A stretch of 13,049 nucleotides of DNA from Deltaproteobacteria bacterium. Lineage in GTDB: Bacteria > Desulfobacterota > SM23-61. The stretch spans positions 1-13,049 of the forward strand of contig JAPLIW010000286.1 in assembly GCA_026388915.1 (NCBI GenBank), read 5' to 3'. The position numbers were made by a program, and so were the translations under genes. The notes beneath the pieces are model-generated. The model worked only from the letters and a program-made list of their open reading frames with translations. It was not told the origin of the DNA and made no database searches. The number at the start of each line of letters is the position of its first letter. Position 1 is the first letter of the stretch. Positions 6,715-12,500 of this stretch are shown in pieces.

Positions 6715-6733
6715 GGGCGCGCGCCGCGCGCCC
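6715..6733. repeat. GC-rich palindrome (same family as 9092-9117)
   Basis: GGGCGCGC (6715-6722) pairs with GCGCGCCC (6726-6733) across a three-base loop, followed by CTACA. This gives the right end of the TTGTAGGGGCG ... CGCCCCTACA consensus. Confidence 0.6.
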
Positions 6734-6736
6734 CTA

Positions 6737-6864
6737 CATTCCGCAATCCCAAATCCGCAATCCGCAATGGTTGCATTCCGCATTCCAAATTCCGAAATCC
6801 GCATTCGCTTTTCTCTGCCCCTTGTTTTTTTATTCCGCATTCCGAATTCTACATTCCGCAATTG
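6737..6864. repeat. Degenerate ATTCCGCA array
   Basis: About ten imperfect copies of ATTCCGCA or AATCCGCA fill the gap between the convergent oxidoreductase and crotonase genes. Inside it are two 32-base segments that recur elsewhere: 6798-6829 matches the reverse complement of 8935-8966 at 31 of 32 bases, and 6818-6849 matches the reverse complement of 8377-8408 at 29 of 32. Confidence 0.75.
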
Positions 6865-6866
6865 GA

Positions 6867-7661
6867 TCACTTTCCCTTCCACTGCGGCTTTCGCTTGTTT
6901 AGAAAGGCCGAGATCCCTTCCCGGGCGTCTTCGGTCAGGGCATTGAGGGCCATCATTTCTTTAGCGTAATCGTAAGCCCCATGTTCATCCAGCTCGATCT
7001 GCCGGTAGAAGGACTTTTTGCCGAGGGCCAGGGTCAGAGAGCTGGCCTGGGCAATTTCCTTGGCCAGAGTTAGAGTTTCTTCGGCCAGCCGCTCGGCGGG
7101 AACCACCTTATTCACTAAACCAAAACGCTCCGCTTCCTCCGCCGGGATCGGGCGACCGGTCAAGAGCATCTCCAGGGCTTTCTTCTGACCCACGGCCCGC
7201 GAAAGGGGCACCTGGGGGGTGTGGCAGAAGAGGCCGATTCGCACCCCGGGAGTGGCGAAGCGGGCTTCCCGGGAAGCCACAGCCAGGTCGCAGGAAGCCA
7301 CGAGCTGGCAACCGGCCGCCGTGGCCATGCCCTGCACCTGGGCGATCACCGGCTGGGGAAGGGCGCGGATGGCCTCCATCGTTTCCGTGCAGGCATCAAA
7401 TACCTCGCGGTAGAAAACCGCGTCCCCTTCGAGCATCTCCGAGAGATCATGGCCGGAAGAAAACGCCGGCCCTTCCGCCCGGAGAATGACCACCCGGACC
7501 TGCTTATCAGTCTTGATGATCTTCAACAGGTCGATCATTTCGGCCATCAGGTTTTTGGACAGGGCATTCCTTTTCTCCGCCCGGTTGAGGGTGATTAACC
7601 CGATTCCGTCTTCGAGCTGGAATTTGATTTCCTTATAATCTTTCATGGCTGAGTCACCCAT
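6867..7661 (-). CDS. Enoyl-CoA hydratase/isomerase family protein, ECHDC3-like
   Basis: A 264-residue crotonase-fold protein. The oxyanion-hole segments are FSSGHDLSEM (67-76) and MATAAGCQLVASCDLAVAS (112-130), followed by RFATPGVRIGLFCHTPQVPL (134-153). The two glutamates that do catalysis in enoyl-CoA hydratase are replaced by Q119 (in AGCQL) and G139 (in FATPG). These replacements, the FCHTPQ segment and the C-terminus SAFLNKRKPQW match the ECHDC3 subfamily, whose reaction is not settled, so ordinary hydratase activity is doubtful. It still probably binds an acyl-CoA. I chose ATG 7661 (AAGG and GGGGAG upstream) over ATG 7646 and over the longer open frame to 7763, whose extra residues are low-complexity. 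Convergent with the oxidoreductase gene. Confidence 0.85.
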   Translation of the reverse strand: MGDSAMKDYKEIKFQLEDGIGLITLNRAEKRNALSKNLMAEMIDLLKIIKTDKQVRVVILRAEGPAFSSGHDLSEMLEGDAVFYREVFDACTETMEAIRALPQPVIAQVQGMATAAGCQLVASCDLAVASREARFATPGVRIGLFCHTPQVPLSRAVGQKKALEMLLTGRPIPAEEAERFGLVNKVVPAERLAEETLTLAKEIAQASSLTLALGKKSFYRQIELDEHGAYDYAKEMMALNALTEDAREGISAFLNKRKPQWKGK

Positions 7662-7763
7662 GTCCTTCTTCACTCCCCATCCCCTTGATCCCCGCTTCGG
7701 CTGAGCTCGTCGCAGGCTCCCGCAAGGGGAGGGGAGATGATTTTTCTGGGGGCTCTTATGCAC

Positions 7764-7913
7764 TTAACGGATTCTTCGGAGATCGATATCTTCCCGTTTG
7801 ACGCGCTGCCGGTCGTATCCTTTCTCTCCCTTGGGAGTGGAATGGAATCGCGTCGGCTTGGGAATGGGAATCCGGATTTTCAGCTTGGGCTATTTTCGGC
7901 CCTTCGGATTCAT
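7764..7913 (-). CDS. Small basic protein ORF with in-frame TAG at codon 8
   Basis: An ATG at 7913 overlaps the TGA of the upstream gene as ATGA, the signature of translational coupling. It reads MNPKGRK, then TAG (7892-7890), then 41 codons ending at TAA (7766-7764). The downstream part has KIRIPIPKPTRFH and ends KREDIDLRRIR, a proline/lysine/arginine-rich sequence resembling tiny conserved proteins of environmental bacteria (from memory, not checked). No ATG, GTG or TTG lies in frame after the TAG; a CTG is at 7883. Possible readings are a mutated gene, a start at CTG, or TAG read-through. It is too short for domain detection and no function can be given. Confidence 0.4.
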
Positions 7914-8239
7914 GAAACCGCTCTTTTGGTCATCCGTTTATATTTTTTGATCCTTTTCCGGAGCCGGGCCAGGGCCTTCGGGTCCTTGGCCTGAAGGATT
8001 TTTGCTCTTTCGGCCTTGAGCGCATGGATCTTTTCCTTCAAAGCCTTTTTCTCAATCTTAACCTTAGCCTTAACCTTTTTCTTCTTGGTTTCCTTTACCT
8101 CTTCCCCCCGGGCTTTCTTAATCGCCGCCATAAGCTCTTCTTTTTCCATGGCGTGGATGCCGGTAACGTCGGGGTGATTTTTGAGGGCATAATCCCTCAA
8201 CTCGGTGGCCGTCATTTTTTCCAGGTCTACGTCTGCCAT
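7910..8239 (-). CDS. Rho_N-like / lysine-rich small protein
   Basis: A 109-residue protein in two parts. Residues 5-45 (LEKMTATELRDYALKNHP ... MEKEELMAAIKKARG) match the helix-extended-helix fold of the Rho N-terminal or SAP-like domain that binds nucleic acid. Residues 46-105 are extremely Lys/Arg-rich and probably form a charged helix or coiled coil (KKALKEKIHALKAERAKILQ, then RLRKRIKKYKR). It is likely a cytoplasmic DNA- or RNA-binding accessory protein, but its role is unknown. The ATG has a very strong AGGAGGAAGG ribosome binding site and a good promoter 50 bases upstream. Its stop overlaps the start of the tiny basic ORF downstream, suggesting the two are made together. Confidence 0.75.
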   Translation of the reverse strand: MADVDLEKMTATELRDYALKNHPDVTGIHAMEKEELMAAIKKARGEEVKETKKKKVKAKVKIEKKALKEKIHALKAERAKILQAKDPKALARLRKRIKKYKRMTKRAVS

Positions 8240-8289
8240 TCCTTCCTCCTCGTCTGAAAATTATGGGTACTTCTGCGGGAATTAAGCAT

Positions 8290-8318
8290 TTTTTATCGGA
8301 AAATACGGGGTTTGTCAA
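8290..8318 (-). promoter_or_regulatory. Promoter of the Rho_N-like gene
   Basis: On the minus strand a perfect -35 box TTGACA (8318-8313), a 17-base spacer and -10 TAAAAA (8295-8290). The predicted leader is about 45 bases. Confidence 0.6.
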
Positions 8319-8332
8319 TTCTAATAAGAACA

Positions 8333-8367
8333 GGGTGTAGGGTGTCGGGTATCGGGGGCAGGGGGCA
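8333..8367. repeat. Five tandem 7-base G-rich units
   Basis: Consecutive units GGGTGTA, GGGTGTC, GGGTATC, GGGGGCA and GGGGGCA lie directly upstream of the promoter at 8290-8318. The five regularly spaced G-runs could in principle form a G-quadruplex on the plus strand. Confidence 0.6.
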
Positions 8368-8376
8368 GCGAATGCG

Positions 8377-8408
8377 GACTTCGGAATACGGGATAAAAAA
8401 ACAAGGGG
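8377..8408 (-). repeat. 32-base dispersed repeat, copy in minus orientation
   Basis: Its reverse complement agrees with 6818-6849 at 29 of 32 positions (core CCCCTTGTTTTTTTAT). The three differences are single substitutions. It lies in the 346-base gap (8240-8585), which has no convincing gene but holds a promoter, the 7-base repeats and the structured element. Confidence 0.7.
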
Positions 8409-8416
8409 GTAGGCGT

Positions 8417-8533
8417 CAGCCCGCTCTCCTGGGGCGCTCTGTAAGGGGAGATGGTTCCGGCCACCCTCGAACCAACCGGTCGAGTCTCTGCCAGAGCTCG
8501 CCCTGGTAACCTGGCGTCGAATTCGCTGGGCTG
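8417..8533. ncRNA. Candidate structured RNA or folded intergenic element
   Basis: A nested set of complementary segments. The outer stem is CAGCCC-GC (8417-8424) with GC-t-GGGCTG (8525-8533). The long inner stem is CC-t-GGGGCGCTCTG (8428-8441) with CAGAG-ct-CGCCCTGG (8492-8506). A GAGA/TCTC stem (8448-8451, 8485-8488) encloses the hairpin CTCGA/TCGAG (8466-8470, 8480-8484). The strand is unclear. On the minus strand a weak TTGAGA-15-TAATAC promoter lies at 8582-8556 and a T-run follows at 8401-8395, but that T-run belongs to a dispersed repeat. I do not recognise it as SRP, 6S, tmRNA, RNase P or a known riboswitch. Stems were found by eye without energy calculation. Confidence 0.3.
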
Positions 8534-8585
8534 TTTCGCCCTATGCAGGCTAAAGGTATTATTTTAAGTACGGTCATCTCAATTC

Positions 8586-8795
8586 CTACAGTCCACTTTC
8601 CCGCTGTATCTGTTTTATCCTCTGCAGAGCATGGGTTCGATTTTGCGCATAAATCATCTTAACAAAAGAATTGTTTTTTAGATAATTTCTATCTTGATCT
8701 CTCTCGCAAATTTCTGCATCATGGTAATCAGCAAAGGTTCCGCAGAGATGGTTGAGCTTTGAGTCCTTTTGAATCGCGTAGACATAATAAGGCAT
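8586..8795 (-). CDS. Small conserved-looking protein of unknown function
   Basis: A 69-residue protein beginning MPYYVYAI, with GTFADYHDAE (19-28) and FVKMIYAQNRTHALQRIKQI (44-63). The pattern of YYVY-x-I, G-x-F-x-x-Y-x-x-A and VKMI[YF]A-x-[ND] resembles a small uncharacterised proteobacterial family I have seen starting MPYYVY; no function is known to me. The YYVY start recalls GIY-YIG nucleases, but the protein is too short and lacks their catalytic Arg and Glu region. Translation starts at ATG 8795 behind AGGAGG, which is locked in a hairpin (8805-8819). A strong promoter at 8888-8915 gives a leader of about 86 bases. It ends in TAG. Confidence 0.7.
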   Translation of the reverse strand: MPYYVYAIQKDSKLNHLCGTFADYHDAEICERDQDRNYLKNNSFVKMIYAQNRTHALQRIKQIQRESGL

Positions 8796-8804
8796 TGATT
8801 GAAC

Positions 8805-8819
8805 CCTCCTTTGAGGAGG
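8805..8819 (-). promoter_or_regulatory. Hairpin masking the ribosome binding site
   Basis: On the minus-strand transcript CCTCCT (8819-8814) pairs perfectly with AGGAGG (8810-8805) across a CAA loop. AGGAGG is the complete Shine-Dalgarno sequence of the gene starting at 8795, nine bases from its ATG. The upstream arm is itself an anti-Shine-Dalgarno sequence. Folding would block ribosome access, as in RNA thermometers or leader-controlled genes. Confidence 0.6.
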
Positions 8820-8887
8820 TAAAAGGTGGGAATCATCCTTAGTGGAAGAGTTACTCGGGAAGATCTTTCTTTTGCCTTCTCATAATC

Positions 8888-8915
8888 AGAATACGCTCAT
8901 TCAGCCTAATGTCAA
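8888..8915 (-). promoter_or_regulatory. Promoter of the 69-residue protein gene
   Basis: On the minus strand a perfect -35 TTGACA (8915-8910), a 16-base spacer and -10 TATTCT (8893-8888). The predicted start near 8881 gives an 86-base 5' leader containing the masking hairpin. Confidence 0.65.
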
Positions 8916-8934
8916 GGGAATAGTCCTTTCAAAT

Positions 8935-8966
8935 AAAAACAGGGGGCAGAGAAAAGCGAATGCGGA
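8935..8966 (-). repeat. 32-base dispersed repeat, inverted partner of 6798-6829
   Basis: Its reverse complement matches 6798-6829 at 31 of 32 bases (core CGCATTCGCTTTTCTCTGCC). Being in opposite orientation, the two copies form a long-range inverted repeat around 6830-8934. Confidence 0.8.
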
Positions 8967-9021
8967 ATGCGGAATGCGGAATAAAAAAAGGGGGGGGGAG
9001 AGAAAGGCAAATGCGGATTGC
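8956..9021. repeat. TGCGGAA tandem and degenerate array
   Basis: Three perfect TGCGGAA units at 8961-8981, then a seven-A run, a long G run, and a further ATGCGGATTGCG. This is the reverse-complement form of the ATTCCGCA array at 6737-6864. Confidence 0.7.
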
Positions 9022-9070
9022 GCCCTGAACCATGTAAGGTTCAGGGCAGCCCTGCACTCTGCGTAGTGCA
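9022..9070. repeat. Double-hairpin element
   Basis: GCCCTGAACC (9022-9031) pairs with GGTTCAGGGC (9038-9047). Six bases later TGCACT (9053-9058) pairs with AGTGCA (9065-9070). The two-hairpin layout, and a first loop containing CCATGT, mirror the element at 4454-4516. Confidence 0.6.
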
Positions 9071-9091
9071 AGGCGGATTTCGGATTGGGGA

Positions 9092-9117
9092 TTGTAGGGG
9101 CGCGCTGCCGCGCGCCC
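9092..9117. repeat. GC-rich palindrome with TTGTA end
   Basis: TTGTAGG precedes GGGCGCGC (9098-9105), which pairs with GCGCGCCC (9110-9117) across four bases. It shares TTGTAGGGGCG with 4454-4464 and the GCGCGC stem with 6715-6733. Confidence 0.6.
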
Positions 9118-9256
9118 GGGGGAGTTCGGAGTAGGAAAGAAGAGGGATGCAGGGGAAAATAGGGGGCATATCAAAAAATGATCGATCCTTTGAGGGAAAT
9201 CGGTATGATAGAGAACGAATTCCAGGGAGAAACCATCAATTTTTCGGGGGCACAGT

Positions 9257-9442
9257 ATGCAGAAATGGGAATACATGATCCGGAAGACGGACCTGAAAGC
9301 CCTGAATCAGGCTTGCAGGTTGGACCTGGAACAAGTGAGGCTGGCCGAGTATGGGGAAGAAGGCTGGTAGATAGTTTCCGCAGTACCCTCCCCGGGGAAT
9401 GCCCTGATCATCTTTCCAAAGCGCTCGGCAGAAGGACGATAA
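9257..9442 (+). pseudogene. DUF4177-like small protein interrupted by TAG
   Basis: ATG 9257 opens MQKWEYMIRKTDLKALNQAC and continues to YGEEGW, where TAG (9368-9370) stops a 37-residue product. Reading on in the same frame gives IVSAVPSPGNALIIFPKR and then TAA at 9440-9442. DUF4177-type proteins typically start with K-W-E-Y, have L-x-x-x-G-x-E-G-W-E-[LI]-V-x-x-V in the middle, and end with a hydrophobic strand plus K-R. The TAG thus stands exactly where the family Glu (GAG) is expected, a single-base change. The ribosome binding site is weak (GGGGG seven bases upstream). It may be a recently broken gene, a truncated but functional protein, or a TAG read-through case. Converges with the large gene at 9506. 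Confidence 0.5.
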
Positions 9443-9453
9443 CATCCGATCCG

Positions 9454-9482
9454 CCAGGCATTTCCCACCGGGGGACGCCTGG
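9454..9482. terminator. Possible bidirectional hairpin between convergent genes
   Basis: CCAGGC (9454-9459) pairs with GCCTGG (9477-9482), with an inner CCC/GGG stem. It lies between the small ORF end (9442) and the stop of the large minus-strand gene (9506). There is no T-run on either side, so an intrinsic terminator is not proven. Confidence 0.3.
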
Positions 9483-9505
9483 GAGCCATCATTCTGCAAA
9501 CCAGG

Positions 9506-12500
9506 TTAGCTGTGGGCAACGGGTATTCTCACCTCGACCGAGTGTTCCTGACGGTCGTCAACCAGGGGAATCGCGCGGTCGGGTCGCTCGACACCATCCA
9601 CGGTCACGCTCGTCCCCCCATTTTCGGCGCGCGTTTGCAGAACGGCGATGTGGTAGACCGTCTCCCGATACCGGTAGTGCACCTTGAACTCCTTCCAATC
9701 CGCCGGGAGGCACGGGGCAAAACGCAGTTTGTCCACTTCCAGCCTCAGCCCCAGGAGGGATTCCACGATCAGCCGGTACATCCAGCCGGCCGAGCCCGTG
9801 TACCACGTCCATCCACCCCGGCCGGTGTGCGGCGGGAGCGCATATACGTCGGCCGCGACGACGTACGGTTCTACTTGGTAGATCGCCATCCCCTCCGGAG
9901 ATCTCGCATGGTTCACCGGGCTGATCATGGCCAACAGTTCCCACGCGCGCCGACTGTCGCCCAAGACAGCGAAGGCCATGGCCGCCCAGATCGCGCCCTG
10001 AGTGTACTGGCCGCCGTTCTCCCGAACGCCCGGGACGTACCCTTGTATATAGCCGGGATTCAAATTCGACTTGTCAAACGGGGGGGCCAGGAGTTGGATC
10101 AGCCCATGGTCCCGGCGAACGAGGCGCTGATCCACCGCTTCCATGGCCAGGCGAGAGCGCCCGGCATCGCCCGCTCCGGATAGAACCGACCAGCTTTGGG
10201 CAATCGAATCAAGCTGGCATTCGGGGTTACTCGCCGACCCAAGCGGCGAGCCGTCGTCGAAATAGGCGCGGCGGTACCACTCGCCGTCCCAGCCATTCTG
10301 CTCGATATTCCGGCGCACTTGAGCCGCCTCCCTCCGGCAGCGTTCGACGAAGGATAGGTCGCCACGCAGGCGGGCAACCCCGGTGAACTGGTTGAGCACT
10401 TCGTAAAGGAAAAACCCCAACCAGACGCTTTCTCCCTTGCCGCGTTCGCCCACCCGATTCATGCCGTCGTTCCAGTCCCCGGAGCCCATGAGCGGCAGGC
10501 CGTGCTCCCCGAATTTGAGCCCTCTCAGGATGGCTCGCCGACCGTGTTCGTATAGACTGGCTGCTTCTTCCGACCGGCTGGGTAGATCGTAATACGAGTC
10601 CTCCTCCGGGTTTACCGGGCGGCCTTCGATAAAGTGGATGGGCTCGTCCAGCACCCCGGTGTCCCCGGTGCTGAGAACGTAGCGGCATATGGCCAGCGGC
10701 AGCCAGAGATAATCATCAGAACAGTGGGTCCGCACGCCCCGGCCCGAGGGAGGGTGCCACCAATGCTGGACGTCCCCCTCCCGGAACTGACGGGCGGCGC
10801 AGCGGAGTAAGTGCTCGCGCAATAGGTGCGGCTCGGCGTGGACAAGCGCCATCCCGTCCTGCAACTGGTCGCGGAAACCGAAAGCGCCCCCCGGCTGGTA
10901 GGTTCCGCTCCGCGCCCAAAGACGGCACGCCAGAGTCTGGTACAAGAGCCACCCGTTGGTCAGCACGTTGAGAGACGGGTCCGGTGTTTCCACCTGCACG
11001 GCGCCGAGCGTGTGATTCCAGCACTGCCACACCTCTTCGAGCGCCTCGCGCGCCGCGGCGGATCCCCGGAAGCGACGCGCCAGGTTGCGGGCTTCATCGG
11101 CGTCCCGTCCGACGCCGAGCGTGAAGATAAACTCACGCTCTTGCCCGTCGGCGAGCTCGAAGGGAACCTGGATCGCGGCGCAGGGGTCCAGAGCGGCCCC
11201 CACTTTGCCAGAAAGTTGCGACCGGGCCATGGCAGCCGGACTCCGAAGCGTGCCGTTACGCCCCAGGAACTCAGTCCGGTCTCCGCTTACGATCCGAGTC
11301 GCATCGTTCACGTCGAAAAAAGCAACCCGGCCGGCGAATTCCGTGTTGTAGGGGTTCCGCGCGAAGAGCGCACCGCTGTTGGGGTCTATCTCGGTGATTA
11401 TGTGCATTTTCGATTTCGGCTGCAGATCTCCCAGCACCCATTCCACGTATCCCGTGGCGGAGAGCCGGCGGGGTCGGCCGCACACGTTTCGCACTTTCAA
11501 CACCGTGAACTTGATCGGCGCGTCCCGGGCCACGTAAACCCACAGCTCGGAGTGGATGCCCCGTTCCGTGTGCTCGAAGACACTGTAGCCGAATCCGTGC
11601 CTGCTGACGTAAGGCGTCGCCCCACGGCCGGGCAGCGGCGTGGGGGACCAGAAGTGGCCCCTCTCTTCGTCCCGGAGGTAAAAAGCTTCTCCGCTCGAAT
11701 CGCTCACCGGGTCGTTGGCCCAGGGAGTGAGGCGGAACTCGTGGGCATTCTCATTCCAGGTGCACGCCGGGCCGCTCTCCGAAATGACGGTTCCGAAGTA
11801 CGGGTTCGCCAGCACATTCACCCACGGTGACGGCGTCACTTGGCCGTGCGCAGTGGTAATTACGTACTCGCGCCCATCCGGAGTGAATCCTCCCAGCCCG
11901 TTGAAGAAGAGCAGATCGTGGCGAGGCAAGGCGGCCGTTGGCGAGGGTTCGGCGCGGCGGGGTCGGGTTGGGGTAAGGCGCGGCACGGTTACTTCCCCAA
12001 GGCCGCGACGGTGGATTTGGTCCCACAGCGTCCCCCGACTGTCGGTAAGGATGGCCCGGGCGACCGTTTGCAGCAGAATGCGGTCCTCGTCCGATATCTG
12101 GTCGGCAGGTCTTACAAAGATGCCCCCGGGTCGATCCGTCACGTTGGCTTCGATGCCCGCGGCAATGAGCCCCATAATCTGTTCTTGAAGAAGTTGCCGG
12201 TATCCGGCGTGATCTTCGTTCCAGATCACCAGGTCCACCGCCAGTCCTTTTAGGCGCCAGTAGGCGTGGGCCTGCACGAGTTGGCGCACCAGCTCGATAT
12301 GGGCCGGGTCGCCAATCTGCAGCAGCACGATCGGCAAATCCCCGGAAATGGCGTATCCCCATAGACCGGATTGCCCGCGGCGGTTCTTTTTGAGAACGCT
12401 CCCGTCGGCGCGCAACGAGGAATTCGCGTAGATTACCGAGCTGGCCAGGTGTCCATAGAGTTGCGCGTCGGCCTCGGTGGCATTGAGCTGCCGCAAGAGC

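Larger units (their letters stand above)
8796..9256. other. Leader and repeat-filled gap
   Basis: This 461-base stretch has no convincing gene. It contains the 5' leader and promoter of the 69-residue gene (8796-8915), a dispersed repeat (8935-8966), a TGCGGAA array, a double hairpin (9022-9070), a GC palindrome (9092-9117), and then about 140 purine-rich bases before the small plus-strand ORF at 9257. Confidence 0.6.

Noticed and set aside
8410..8560. Protein-like minus-strand translation (ELWQRLDRLVRGWPE) in the structured element
   Set aside because: There is no start codon or ribosome binding site in frame, and more than one frame is open there. Nested base pairing explains the region at least as well, though coding origin is not excluded.
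8333..9021. CRISPR-like array
   Set aside because: The repeats are 7-10 bases, degenerate and contiguous, with no spacers of uniform length and no cas genes.
9178..9687. 169-residue plus-strand ORF
   Set aside because: It runs through the DUF4177-like frame and into the antisense of the large gene. Its composition is low-complexity and the other frame has the family pattern.
10826..11830. 334-residue plus-strand open frame
   Set aside because: It is antisense to the GH94-containing gene, a common shadow in GC-rich coding DNA, with no family motifs.
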